DNA of 64,000 bases from contig JAEYXS010000035.1 in assembly GCA_023431185.1 (NCBI GenBank), forward strand, positions 21,731-85,730, in the 5' to 3' direction. The notes under the pieces were generated by a model. That model saw nothing but the letters and a program-made list of their open reading frames with translations, did no database searches and was not told where the DNA came from. Below, in pieces: positions 33,321 through 41,941 of the stretch (position 1 is the first letter of the stretch; each line of letters opens with the position of its first letter). Position numbers and translations under genes: made by a program. Source of the DNA: Verrucomicrobiota bacterium. Its GTDB lineage: Bacteria; Verrucomicrobiota; Verrucomicrobiia; Limisphaerales; JAEYXS01.

Positions 33321-34436
33321 ATGCATCACCCGATCACTGACGAACGTCTCATCCTGTTCCACAAGATTTTGAAAGCGGCGGTCGATGCCGGCGCCTCCGA
33401 CCTGCACATGAAAGCCGGTCACCCGGTCGTTTTCCGTCTGCATCGCAAACTGGTCACCATTGAAGCCCCCGTGCCCGATCAGGAATATTTCGAGTTTCTG
33501 GAAGAACACATCATCCCCAAACACGCCAAGCACCAGTTTGAGACCGAGAAAGGCGCGGACTTTTCCTATTACACCGCAGATGCTGGCCGCTTCCGCACGA
33601 ACTTCTTCATGCAACGCGGCACCTACGCGCTCGTCATGCGCCATGTGAAGAGCGAGGTGCCCTCGTTCGAAAGCCTGGGCCTTGACCCCATCACCTTGAA
33701 AATCGCTGAAGCTCCCCGGGGCATCATCCTGATGGCCGGCGGCACCGGCTCGGGCAAGTCCACCACGCTGGCCGCGATGATCAGCTACCTGAACGACAAC
33801 TACCGCAAACACATCGTCACGCTGGAAGACCCGATCGAGTACAGCTACGAGGACAACCAGTGCATCATCGAACAGCGCGAGATCGGTCTGGATTGCGAAT
33901 CCTTCCAGAAAGGCATGAAGCACGCCCTCCGTCAGGACCCGGACATCATCCTGGTCGGCGAAATGCGTGATGCCATCAGCTTCCGTACGGCCATGGGTGC
34001 GGCGGACACCGGCCACCTGGTCATGTCCACCCTGCACACCACGAACGCGGCCTTGGGTGTTACCCGTATTCTCGATTTCTTCCAGGAGAACGAACGCGAG
34101 CAGGTGCGGCGCCAGCTCGCCAGCACGCTGCAAGCCATCGTTGCCCAGCGCATGATCCCCAAGATTGGCGGCGGCATGGTACCCGCCCAGGAAATCCTCG
34201 TGAACTCGCCGATAGTGCGGAAGCTCATCGAGGAAAACCGCCTCAAGGAACTGCCGCTGGCCATCGAGACCGGTGAAGAAGACGGCATGAAGAGCTTCAA
34301 CAAGGCCGTGCTGGACCTCTTCAACCAGGGTGTGATCACCAAAGATGAAGCGCTGGCCAAGGCTTCCAACCCGCAGCAGCTCGAGATGGAGCTCAAAGGT
34401 ATCAAGCTCACTAGCGGCAGTCGTATCATGGGTTAA
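33321..34436 (+). CDS. Type IV pilus retraction ATPase (PilT/PilU family)
   Basis: 371 residues. Walker A GGTGSGKST (140-148), the Asp box around VTLEDPIEYSYED, Walker B ILVGEMRDA and the His box TGHLVMSTLHTTNA match PilT-type secretion ATPases. These power pilus disassembly for twitching motility or related machines. PilT and PilU cannot be distinguished safely by eye, so no symbol is given. The N-terminal domain (ASDLHMKAGHPVVFRL) is the usual PAS-like part. A strong bidirectional terminator follows. Confidence 0.92.
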   Translation: MHHPITDERLILFHKILKAAVDAGASDLHMKAGHPVVFRLHRKLVTIEAPVPDQEYFEFLEEHIIPKHAKHQFETEKGADFSYYTADAGRFRTNFFMQRGTYALVMRHVKSEVPSFESLGLDPITLKIAEAPRGIILMAGGTGSGKSTTLAAMISYLNDNYRKHIVTLEDPIEYSYEDNQCIIEQREIGLDCESFQKGMKHALRQDPDIILVGEMRDAISFRTAMGAADTGHLVMSTLHTTNAALGVTRILDFFQENEREQVRRQLASTLQAIVAQRMIPKIGGGMVPAQEILVNSPIVRKLIEENRLKELPLAIETGEEDGMKSFNKAVLDLFNQGVITKDEALAKASNPQQLEMELKGIKLTSGSRIMG

Positions 34437-34461
34437 GTTGCCATCCCCTCAATCCAACAAA

Positions 34462-34497
34462 AAAGCCCGGCCAACTTGCTTGGCCGGGCTTTGTGTT
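34462..34497. terminator. Bidirectional intrinsic terminator
   Basis: AAAGCCCGGCCAA pairs perfectly with TTGGCCGGGCTTT, followed by a T-rich stretch on the plus strand and an A-rich stretch on the left. It separates the convergent PilT-type and acetylesterase genes. Confidence 0.9.
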
Positions 34498-34511
34498 TCT
34501 AAAAATATCGC

Positions 34512-36068
34512 TTATTTCTTCGCGTCTTCCTTCGGCTGGGTGACGCCGGGGAATTCATCCGTGCGGAAAGGAGAGGCCGGGAGACCTTCCTTGTTGAAAA
34601 GGTTCACCACCGGATAATCAGCCCAGCCATAACGGACCGCGACCGGCTTGGCCACAGCGGCGTTGCTGAGGGTGACCACCTTGCCATCCGTCTCGGCGTC
34701 CGCCCAGACCCACTTCTTGTCTTCGCCACAGACCGCGAAACCGGTAAGTTTGCCACCCTTGGCTTCCAGACCGCCACCGACATGGTCGAAGGCCAGCGTT
34801 ACCACGTTGCCCTTCACCTTCATGCTCTTATACATCGGTCCGGAATAAACGATCTTCTCGTTGTAAACCTGCGCGCGTGCGGCCAAGGCCAGGCGCTCGC
34901 CCACTTCAAGTTTCTTCGTCGGGTGGATGTCATCCTTGTCACCCACATCGGTGATGACCGCCATGCCCGTCTTGGCCAGCTTAAGCGTCATCGTCTGCGC
35001 CTCGCGCAGTTCCGCCCAGTCACTCTCCACCGGTTCCTTCGCGATCTCTTCCAAAGAACGCTTCTTGTTCTTGTCCCAAGGCGCGAGCTGGACGAAGAGG
35101 AACGGAAAATCACCCTGCGCCCAGTCCTTGCGCCAGTTCTTGATCATGTCCGGGAACAGCGTGCGATACTGCCATGCCCGACCAGCGTTCGATTCACCCT
35201 GATACCAGATGGCACCCTTGATGCCGTAGCCCAAGATCGGATGGATCATGCCATTGTAAAGTTCCGTCGGTTTCCACGGAGCACGCGGAGCGGCGGCTTT
35301 GGACTTCGCTGCCTTATGCTTGGCCGCCGCGTCTTCATAAGCTTTCCGCGCGGCCGGATACTTGTCGAGGATGTTGGCCTTGTAGTCCGCGTTCGCTTCC
35401 AGGGCGGACTGGCTCATCCAGACTTCCGCTGGCGAACCACCCCAATCGCTCTGGATCAAACCGATGGGCACACCGCGCGCCTTCTCCAGCGCCTTGCCAA
35501 AATAATACGCCACCGCCGAGAACTCAGGCGTCGATTGCGGGCTGGCCTCCTGCCAGGCGAACTTGCCCACATTCCACGGCTGCTTCAAGTCATCCAGCGG
35601 TTCGTCCGCCTTGACGTTCTCCACTTTGAAAAGCCGGATGTTCGGGTTGGCCGATTTCGCGATCTCCGCCTGCGGTTCAAACGATCTGCTCAAGGACCAC
35701 TCCATGTTGGACTGGCCGCTGCACACCCACACCTCGCCCACCAGCACATTCTTCAACTGGATGCGGTTGCGGCCATAAACGATAAAATCATCCGGCCCGC
35801 CCGCCTTCAAAGGCTTAAGCTTCACCGACCACTTGCCGTTGACCACTTTCGCGGCCACCCGCTGGTCACGAAATTGCACCGTCACCGCTTCCCCTTCATC
35901 CGCCCAGCCCCACACCGGCACATTCATGCCCTGCTGGAGCACCATGTTGTCGGTGAAGATGGCGGGAAGTTTGACGTCGGCTTGGACTTTGGCAGCGAAC
36001 AGGACGGCAACAGCGAGCACCGTTGTCCGCAGCCAACCCGTGTGTGTGTGTGTCTTGCTGGCAATCAT
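34512..36068 (-). CDS. Sialate O-acetylesterase-type (SASA/DUF303) protein
   Basis: 518 residues from the ATG at 36068, with a signal peptide cleaved near AKVQA (26-30). The SGNH-like esterase block VCSGQSNMEW places the nucleophile Ser at residue ~120, and the Asp-His part is visible in DIHPTKK near residue ~380. Such enzymes remove O-acetyl groups from sialic acids or plant and algal polysaccharides; in verrucomicrobia they often act on complex glycans. The protein is exported. The longer frame to 36167 adds a non-coding-like stretch. Confidence 0.85.
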   Translation of the reverse strand: MIASKTHTHTGWLRTTVLAVAVLFAAKVQADVKLPAIFTDNMVLQQGMNVPVWGWADEGEAVTVQFRDQRVAAKVVNGKWSVKLKPLKAGGPDDFIVYGRNRIQLKNVLVGEVWVCSGQSNMEWSLSRSFEPQAEIAKSANPNIRLFKVENVKADEPLDDLKQPWNVGKFAWQEASPQSTPEFSAVAYYFGKALEKARGVPIGLIQSDWGGSPAEVWMSQSALEANADYKANILDKYPAARKAYEDAAAKHKAAKSKAAAPRAPWKPTELYNGMIHPILGYGIKGAIWYQGESNAGRAWQYRTLFPDMIKNWRKDWAQGDFPFLFVQLAPWDKNKKRSLEEIAKEPVESDWAELREAQTMTLKLAKTGMAVITDVGDKDDIHPTKKLEVGERLALAARAQVYNEKIVYSGPMYKSMKVKGNVVTLAFDHVGGGLEAKGGKLTGFAVCGEDKKWVWADAETDGKVVTLSNAAVAKPVAVRYGWADYPVVNLFNKEGLPASPFRTDEFPGVTQPKEDAKK

Positions 36069-36174
36069 AGATAAAGGCACTAGTTGGAACGATTTATGGC
36101 CTGAGCCAGAGCATGGACTCAAATCAGGCCGCAGGTCAAACCAGAACGGGCAGCAATCACTAGCCATTTTTTGG

Positions 36175-37713
36175 CTAAACTCCGGTTATTCTAGCACGCT
36201 TCAAAGCATTCTCCGTGATCTTCTGAACCCGCACATCGGGACCGTGCGGACGGCTCCAGTGAGACCAAGGCAGGATGTGGCCAGGCGGGGAGGATAACCC
36301 TTGCGCCCAGAAGATGGATGCGGCATTGAAAACAATATTACCCTTCGGGCCGGGATGCACAGTCGCGGTCCAGTGGGCCGGGGTCACACCACCACGCCAG
36401 GCGGTGCCTTCACCCACGATCTCCAGACCGGGCAGCTTGGCCGGGGAACCATGATGCTCCCAACCGACCAGACCAGGGATCGCGTCACCTTTCTTCATAC
36501 CCGTGCCCGCAAAGATCCAGTGCTCTGGTTTGGTGCAGACCCAATCGCCACCACCATTGAACGGCACGATGCTGCGGGCACCCATGATGAGACTCTCATC
36601 GCGACTATCCCGCTTCCAATCTTTGGTGAACACGCGGACCTCTTCCTGCACCTCGGCATCGGTCAACCCACCGAAGATGCCGGTGCGGGTGAGGATGCGG
36701 TTCGCCTGGCCGCTGGAGGAAGGCGAGAACGGCGTCACGCCGAAGACCGAATTGCCGCAGAGCCAGAGGGCGCTCACGCCGGATTCGATGCCTGCTTTCA
36801 CCGCGTCATATTGCCGCACATCCCAATACTCATCGTGGCCCACGCTGAGGAAGGATTTGCAGCGCGTGACATTCGTGGGGTTCAGGCAATCGCTGTTCGA
36901 GCAATACGTCACATCGTAGCCGTGCTGCTCCAGCCAGTAGAGCAAGGGGAATTCCCAGAGGAGGAACTCGCCGGAACCGATGGAGAGCGGGTGTTCATAG
37001 ATCTGCGCGTACTTGCCGTAGGGGCGATCAAAGCTGGTGGCGACACCCACGGCATGTGCGCCGCGCGGATCGGTGTAGAGCGAGTAATTGTCCGGCCATT
37101 TGTTATACGCCTGCCAGGTGTTGTCGCTGCATTGGAAAAGCACATCCGCCGGGCGGTCATCGCGGACGATGAAGACGACATAACTCTGCCAGTAAGGATC
37201 GATGGCGGAGTCTTGCACGGTTGTCAGACGGCCCAAGTACACGCCACTCGGCCAGTCGGTCGGGATCTTGAGCGTGGCACTTGGTTCCCATTTACACTCC
37301 ACAAGGCGTTTTTCACCCACGGGCGGGACTGGCTGCGGCTTGCCCTGGATCGGTCCAAGCTTGTGCATGAGCCGGGCACCGCGCCCGCCATAATAGCCCA
37401 TGCGGAAGAATTCGATGGTGAATCTCTTCGCCGGAAGCGTGCTCACCATGATACGCAATTCCTCGCCCGCCTTGAGGCTCTGGTGCGAGCAGTAACCTTC
37501 TATGCTGGGCGAGCGGAAACCTGCGGTCTTGTCGAGTCGGACACGGGTCAGTTGCCAGTCCAGTGCGCCCTCTTTCGCATTCTCCTGCCGGATGAGGTTG
37601 GGCTGACGCTTAGGCGGATTTTGCGCGTCCACCTTGCCCGCAAGGCCCAGGGCAGCGGCGGTGACGGCGGCCGCTTTCAGGAAGTCACGGCGGGAAGGAT
37701 GCTCGGGATTCAT
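36175..37713 (-). CDS. N,N-dimethylformamidase large-subunit-like TAT protein
   Basis: 512 residues. A twin-arginine signal opens the protein (SRRDFLKAAAVTAAALGLAG), so a folded, perhaps cofactor-bearing protein is exported. The body resembles the C-terminal part of the N,N-dimethylformamidase beta subunit: FRMGYYGGRGARLM, VLFQCSDNTWQAYNKWPD, then YDVTYCSNSDC and FLSVGHDEYWDV. The true substrate in this lineage is unknown, since many members are annotated only by this resemblance. It lies upstream of the acetylesterase gene on the same strand, separated by about 100 bases. Confidence 0.7.
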   Translation of the reverse strand: MNPEHPSRRDFLKAAAVTAAALGLAGKVDAQNPPKRQPNLIRQENAKEGALDWQLTRVRLDKTAGFRSPSIEGYCSHQSLKAGEELRIMVSTLPAKRFTIEFFRMGYYGGRGARLMHKLGPIQGKPQPVPPVGEKRLVECKWEPSATLKIPTDWPSGVYLGRLTTVQDSAIDPYWQSYVVFIVRDDRPADVLFQCSDNTWQAYNKWPDNYSLYTDPRGAHAVGVATSFDRPYGKYAQIYEHPLSIGSGEFLLWEFPLLYWLEQHGYDVTYCSNSDCLNPTNVTRCKSFLSVGHDEYWDVRQYDAVKAGIESGVSALWLCGNSVFGVTPFSPSSSGQANRILTRTGIFGGLTDAEVQEEVRVFTKDWKRDSRDESLIMGARSIVPFNGGGDWVCTKPEHWIFAGTGMKKGDAIPGLVGWEHHGSPAKLPGLEIVGEGTAWRGGVTPAHWTATVHPGPKGNIVFNAASIFWAQGLSSPPGHILPWSHWSRPHGPDVRVQKITENALKRARITGV

Positions 37714-37834
37714 AAGCTACCTGACGAATATGTAGGGCTTAACATTCATCATCGGATACCGACGCAGTGATGCTTTGAGATTACGGCTGCGTCTCGCGCG
37801 GTGAATTCAGCCAACGCCACAGAAGCCCTTACTC

Positions 37835-37853
37835 ATCTGTGTGAATCTGTGGT
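37835..37853 (+). repeat. TCTGTG short repeat, second copy
   Basis: ATCTGTGTGAATCTGTGGT, matching the start and end of the block at 5657-5690 but lacking the middle unit. Confidence 0.4.
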
Positions 37854-37863
37854 CAAACAAACC

Positions 37864-38808
37864 TCAACCCCGCAAGAAATACCCGCGTTGCTTCTCGCTG
37901 ATCGGCAGGTTCAGGCGTTCCATCACCGCCAGCATGTCTTCCCAGACTTTGCGTTTCTCGGAGAGGGCCTGGTTGCGCAAAAGGTAGGCCGGATGGAAAG
38001 TCGGCATCACGGGGATGCCGCGGAAGGTCATCCAGTTGCCGCGCTGCCGGGTAATCGGGATGGCCTTGCCGAAGAGGCCTTCCACGGCGGTCGCACCTAA
38101 TGCCACCAGCACCTTGGGCCTGATGATGTCGATTTGCTCCAAGAGATACGGGATGCACGTCTTCATCTCTGCCGGCGTGGGCTTGCGATTGCCTGGCGCA
38201 CCCGGCGGCATGTCCGGACGGCACTTCAAGATGTTCCCGATGTAAACCGTATCGCGGGACTGGCCCATCGTCTGGATGATCTTCGTGAGCAACTGACCTG
38301 CGGCACCGACGAAGGGTTCACCTTGCTCATCTTCATCCGCTCCCGGAGCTTCACCCACGAACATCAGCTCCGCGTTTACATTGCCCACGCCGAAGACCAC
38401 TTGTGTACGCGCAGCGACAAGATTGGGGCATTTCACGCAGACCATCGCCCGCGTGCGCAATTCGGCCATGGCAGCGGGTTTGGCTTCCGGGGCCAAGGGT
38501 TCGGGGGCCGGTTCCAACACGATGCCGGCCGCCGGAGCGAAGATGCTGCGCTCCGGTACGGGAGCTGCCGGCTTGGTAGCCGCCGGAGCTGGCGGTGGTG
38601 TAGCTGCAGCTTGGGCAAAGGCGGACAGGGAGCGTGCTGACTGGGCTGCCGCAGTAGCGGTTGATCTGGCCGGAGCCGCCGCGGGAGCAGGCGCAGTGAG
38701 GGCTTTGAGCGCGGCGTTGTCCACCGTCACAAAACGCGTTCCACGCGCCTTCAGTTGCTGAAGATGCTCGATGGTTGCCTCGAGCAGTTGATCGTATTCA
38801 CCTGGCAT
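37864..38808 (-). CDS. Family 4 (type) uracil-DNA glycosylase
   Basis: 314 residues. The C-terminal ~190 residues carry the family 4 pattern: CVKCPNL, the uracil-binding FVGEAPGADEDEQGEPFVG, ILKCRPDMPPGAPGNR and a C-terminal MPTFHPAYLLR with the conserved His. Cysteines near both ends are consistent with a 4Fe-4S cluster. These enzymes remove uracil from DNA in base-excision repair, often in thermophiles but also in other bacteria. The N-terminal ~110 residues are a long Ala- and Pro-rich linker that is unusual in length. Alternative: a related UdgX-type protein. Confidence 0.88.
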   Translation of the reverse strand: MPGEYDQLLEATIEHLQQLKARGTRFVTVDNAALKALTAPAPAAAPARSTATAAAQSARSLSAFAQAAATPPPAPAATKPAAPVPERSIFAPAAGIVLEPAPEPLAPEAKPAAMAELRTRAMVCVKCPNLVAARTQVVFGVGNVNAELMFVGEAPGADEDEQGEPFVGAAGQLLTKIIQTMGQSRDTVYIGNILKCRPDMPPGAPGNRKPTPAEMKTCIPYLLEQIDIIRPKVLVALGATAVEGLFGKAIPITRQRGNWMTFRGIPVMPTFHPAYLLRNQALSEKRKVWEDMLAVMERLNLPISEKQRGYFLRG

Positions 38809-38887
38809 GTTGGGGGCATAGTAAGATGCCCGGCCGGAACATCACGAAAAAATTGAGCCGGAGCCGCGATTCCCTTAAAGTCTGTTT

Positions 38888-39184
38888 ATGACTTTGCACT
38901 GCCACAAATGCGGATGGGAATGGAAGATCCCCGGCCAGCCGGGGCGCAATGACTCCTGCCACCAATGCGGCATGGATATGAAAGTCTGCCTGAACTGCGT
39001 CCACTACGATGCCCGGGTGGCTTACCAGTGTCGCGAACGCCGGGCTGAGCCCGTGCAGGACAAGCACATGTCGAACTTCTGCGAATATTTCGAGTTTGCA
39101 CGCCGGGAATGGAAGGGCGCGGGCGCAGCGGACAAGCGCGAGCAGGATGCACGGGAGAAGTTGAAGAAGCTGTTTGGGGACTGA
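38888..39184 (+). CDS. Small zinc-ribbon protein, unknown function
   Basis: 98 residues. Eight cysteines in a regular order (CHKC, CHQC, CLNC and then single cysteines) suggest two zinc knuckles, followed by a charged helical C-terminus (REWKGAGAADKREQDAREKL). Comparable small proteins occur in PVC bacteria with no known role. It is divergent from the glycosylase gene with about 80 bases between starts. Confidence 0.65.
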   Translation: MTLHCHKCGWEWKIPGQPGRNDSCHQCGMDMKVCLNCVHYDARVAYQCRERRAEPVQDKHMSNFCEYFEFARREWKGAGAADKREQDAREKLKKLFGD

Positions 39185-39294
39185 TCGTCCGGCGGGCACT
39201 GGAAAAGAACGCCCTGTTTGGAATCGGTTCCCCTTGCTTGTCTCGGGACTAGGACGCATGTTCGTTTCCAAGCGAAGGTCTGAAGAGGTAAGAA

Positions 39295-40107
39295 ATGAAT
39301 GCAGGCACTTTAAGGATCACCGGTATCGCCATCATCCTGTTCGCGCTGGTCATCGCGGGCTCGCAGGCCACGTACGTGGTCAAGCCGGGCTTCCGGGGCA
39401 TCCGCGTGACGATGGGCGAGGTTTCACCGCAGTTCCTGAAGGAAGGCTTCGGGATGAAGGCCCCGTTCGTCACCCACATCGTGAATGTGAACGTGCGGCA
39501 GCAGACGTCCGAGCTGCTGGCCAATTGCTACTCCTCCGACCTGCAACAGGTGAAGACGCAGTTGAAGGTGTTGTATCGCATCCCCGAAGTCTCGGCCGTG
39601 AGCATCTTTCAGGATTACTGGGGCGATCCGTTCAACACCTTGATCGCTCCGCGCTTGCACGAGGCCTTGAAAGAGGTCACTGCGTTGCAGAGCGCCGAAC
39701 AGATCGTGCAAAACCGCGAGGTCATCAAAACAAAGGCGCTGGAACTCACCCGCAAGAAAGTCGGCCCCATCCTGGAGATCAACGACTTGGTGGTGGAAGA
39801 CATCTCGCTGACGAAGGAGCTGGAAACGGCCATCGAACAGAAGATGGTGCAGCAACAGGAATCGGCCAAAGCCAAGTACACGCAGCAGAAAGTGGAGATC
39901 GAGGCGCAGACCGCCGTCATCAAAGCGCGCGGTGATGCGGAGGCCATCCGCATCCAGGGCGAGGCGCTGGCCAAGAATCCGGCATTCCTTGAATTGCAGA
40001 TCGTGGACAAATGGAAAGGGCGCACTCCGCGTGTTCTCGATCCGGATGTGAAAGGCTCGCAGATGGTGCTGCCGCTCCAGACCACCAAACGGGAGGACAA
40101 GCAATGA
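39295..40107 (+). CDS. Prohibitin-like SPFH protein 1
   Basis: 270 residues. One N-terminal transmembrane segment (~5-25), then an SPFH/band 7 domain (VKPGFRGIRVTMGEVSPQFLKEGFGMKAPF, split across ~35-65) and a long coiled coil (~160-230) with AEAIRIQGEALAKNP near the end. Prohibitin-like proteins form ring complexes at membranes and help maintain membrane proteins. The stop overlaps the next gene start (ATGA at 40104). The two neighbours are clearly related, about half identical by eye. Confidence 0.88.
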   Translation: MNAGTLRITGIAIILFALVIAGSQATYVVKPGFRGIRVTMGEVSPQFLKEGFGMKAPFVTHIVNVNVRQQTSELLANCYSSDLQQVKTQLKVLYRIPEVSAVSIFQDYWGDPFNTLIAPRLHEALKEVTALQSAEQIVQNREVIKTKALELTRKKVGPILEINDLVVEDISLTKELETAIEQKMVQQQESAKAKYTQQKVEIEAQTAVIKARGDAEAIRIQGEALAKNPAFLELQIVDKWKGRTPRVLDPDVKGSQMVLPLQTTKREDKQ

Positions 40108-40955
40108 GACGCACCGGACCAACCATTGTGGATGCCTCGGATGGCCGCAACCCCAACGCCTGGGTGCCGAAGCTTATCGGCATCGCCGTGGTGGCTTTTT
40201 TCCTGCTGATCGCCGGGGCGCAATCAACGTATGTGGTCGAACCGGGCAATCGCGGAGTGCGCGTGACACTGGGCAAGGTCTCGCCCGAATATTTGAAGGA
40301 AGGTTTCGGCTTCAAGGCACCGTTCATCAGCTCCATCGAGGAGGTCATGGTGCGGCAGCAGACGCATGAGATGAAGGCGGAGTGTTACTCGTCCGATCTG
40401 CAGCAGGTGAACGCGGTGGTGCAAGTGCTCTATCGCGTGCCCGAAACGTCGGTGGTGAAGATCTTCCAGGAATACGCGGGCGCGCCATTCGAAAGCCTCA
40501 TCGCTCCACGCGTGCAGGAGGCCTTGAAGGAAGTCACCGCTTTGCACACGGCCGAGATGATCGTCAAGCAGCGCGAAGAGATCAAGATGCGCGCTTTAGA
40601 AGGGGCGAAGCGCAAAGTGGGCACGAACTTCCTCGAGATCGTGGATGTGGTCATCCAGGACCTCACGCTCTCGCATGAACTGGAAACGGCCATCGAACAG
40701 AAGATGGTCCGGGAGCAGGAGGCGAACAAAGCGAGGTTTGCGCAGGAGCAGGCGAAGATCGATGCCGACACGGCCATCATCAAGGCCAAGGGCGAGGCGG
40801 AATCCATCACCATCCGAGGCGAGGCGCTGAAGGTGAATCCGGTCTACATCGATCTGCAGATCGTGGAGAAGTGGGATGGCGAGAGCCCGCTGGTGATCGG
40901 TGGTAAGGGCTCAGGTGTGTTGATGCAATTACCGACGGAACCAAGAAGACCTTAG
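40104..40955 (+). CDS. Prohibitin-like SPFH protein 2
   Basis: 283 residues from the ATG at 40104, which overlaps the stop of the first prohibitin-like gene. It has the same layout: signal anchor (~24-45), SPFH domain with GNRGVRVTLGKVSPEYLKEG, long coiled coil and the closing AESITIRGEALKVNP. The pair probably forms a hetero-oligomeric ring like mitochondrial prohibitin 1 and 2, but this is inference. The high similarity points to a tandem duplication. A third small gene follows within two bases. Confidence 0.88.
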   Translation: MRRTGPTIVDASDGRNPNAWVPKLIGIAVVAFFLLIAGAQSTYVVEPGNRGVRVTLGKVSPEYLKEGFGFKAPFISSIEEVMVRQQTHEMKAECYSSDLQQVNAVVQVLYRVPETSVVKIFQEYAGAPFESLIAPRVQEALKEVTALHTAEMIVKQREEIKMRALEGAKRKVGTNFLEIVDVVIQDLTLSHELETAIEQKMVREQEANKARFAQEQAKIDADTAIIKAKGEAESITIRGEALKVNPVYIDLQIVEKWDGESPLVIGGKGSGVLMQLPTEPRRP

Positions 40956-40957
40956 CG

Positions 40958-41155
40958 ATGGAGCCCTCACGACAACGCTACTGGATGCGCCTGCTCATCG
41001 CGGGCTTCCTCGTGCTCGTGCTGTGCCTGCTGTTTCCCCCGGCGCTGGCATTCGCGGAAATGGCCGCTCGTGAACTACGCTACCTGTGGTGGCTGATTCT
41101 GTTAGTGGCCTTCGGCGGGTGGCTCATCTGGTTGTCGAACCGGAAAATACCGTAA
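40958..41155 (+). CDS. Small two-helix membrane protein
   Basis: 65 residues, ATG at 40958, two bases after the preceding stop. Two hydrophobic segments (~10-32 and ~44-58) with a short loop. It resembles nothing I can name. Tight spacing with the prohibitin-like pair suggests co-expression and a possible structural partner in the same membrane complex. Confidence 0.6.
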   Translation: MEPSRQRYWMRLLIAGFLVLVLCLLFPPALAFAEMAARELRYLWWLILLVAFGGWLIWLSNRKIP

Positions 41156-41164
41156 ACCCCTTAC

Positions 41165-41390
41165 TTGACGTTTTGAGGTTCTATGGCAATCTCTTCCACG
41201 GACTAGCACAAATTTCGGGCAAAGATGTTAAGCAGTTAGTCGTTAGGTTGTTCTTTGAATGCCCAACAAGTTTCGGTCTGGGTGAGTACACACTCGGTCC
41301 GGAAATCTACATAGTCCCACTGTTGTACTAATTCCGAAAACTCCCCGGGCGTGGAGGATCTTCCCCAGATCCCCACGCCCGGTTTATTTT
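41165..41390 (+). ncRNA. Candidate structured RNA with strong terminator
   Basis: About 190 bases without a convincing ORF. It starts near a TTGACG box (41165-41170), contains a hairpin GGGCA/TGCCC (41217-41264) with an added AAG/CTT pair, then a TTTC/GAAA-closed structure with an inner GAGT/ACTC loop (41271-41305), and ends in a long terminator (41345). No clear -10 box is visible. It could also be a long untranslated leader or tail. Confidence 0.35.
41345..41390 (+). terminator. Strong intrinsic terminator
   Basis: CCGGGCGTGG, an unpaired A, then GGATCT on the left pairs with AGATCC and CCACGCCCGG on the right, leaving only a six-base loop, with TTTATTTTT following. This is among the strongest hairpins in the window. 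It ends either the prohibitin transcript or the candidate RNA. Confidence 0.85.
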
Positions 41391-41513
41391 TGACTTAAAC
41401 GCCCTTTCCGTTACGTTATCGTTACAAGCATGGCATTTCACCCATTTGTAACCTGACAGTCATGTAACCGATGCATTTCCAAGGCTTCTCTGTTGGCTGT
41501 TTTGTACAGACTT
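41391..41513 (+). promoter_or_regulatory. GTTAC-box regulatory region before the receiver gene
   Basis: Four GTTAC/GTAAC boxes lie within 59 bases: 41410 and 41421 (direct, 11 bases apart), and 41448 and 41464 (inverted). GTTACAA (41421) and TTGTAAC (41446) form an inverted repeat with an 18-base spacer. Direct boxes 11 bases apart are a layout often used by OmpR/PhoB-type regulators. No clear -10 box was found. Confidence 0.45.
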
Positions 41514-41936
41514 ATGGAAGCAGCCTTACTGTTGGCCAAAGAACCACCAAAAGCCTTGGTGGTGGAAGATGAGCGCGACCTGACCACCCTCATCGCCTAT
41601 CACCTTGAGCGGCACGGCATCAAGACCACCACCGCCTCAGATGGTGAAATCGGCCTGATGCTCGCCACGCGCAACCAGTTCGACATCATCATCTTGGACC
41701 TGATGCTGCCGTCTCTGAGCGGACTGGAAATCTCCCGCCAGCTCCATGCTCGCAAGCTGCCGACGCCCCCGGTGATCATCCTGACCGCTGTATCACCAGA
41801 AATCGTGGCCACGATTCGCGAGCGGCTGTGCGCGGAGGAGATCATCTTCAAGCCGTTCAAGCCGCAGGAGCTGGTGAACTGCGTAACCGCCTTGATCCGT
41901 CGCGCCCAGGCCGCCGCCACGGATTCACCCCTTTGA
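41514..41936 (+). CDS. Single-domain response regulator
   Basis: 140 residues from the ATG at 41514 (a TTG start at 41493 would add seven). It is a receiver domain only: VVEDERD, phosphoacceptor Asp in IIILDLMLPSLSG, and conserved Lys in EEIIFKPFKP. No DNA-binding domain follows, so it signals by protein contact or as a phosphate relay point. Its stop codon overlaps a possible TTG start of the next gene (TTGA), suggesting coupling with the CHAD-like protein. Confidence 0.85.
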   Translation: MEAALLLAKEPPKALVVEDERDLTTLIAYHLERHGIKTTTASDGEIGLMLATRNQFDIIILDLMLPSLSGLEISRQLHARKLPTPPVIILTAVSPEIVATIRERLCAEEIIFKPFKPQELVNCVTALIRRAQAAATDSPL

Positions 41937-41941
41937 CCCCA

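Noticed and set aside
32544..34133. 529-codon minus-strand ORF under fabH, the PilZ-like gene and the PilT-type gene
   Set aside because: It spans parts of three plus-strand genes with solid motifs, including the fabH and PilT active sites. The product is unlike any family.
34782..36074. 430-codon plus-strand ORF over the acetylesterase gene
   Set aside because: Antisense to the GQSNM esterase; Arg- and His-rich and motif-free.
36301..37770. 489-codon plus-strand ORF over the dimethylformamidase-like gene
   Set aside because: Antisense to a protein with a twin-arginine signal and family motifs; the translated product has no recognisable domains.
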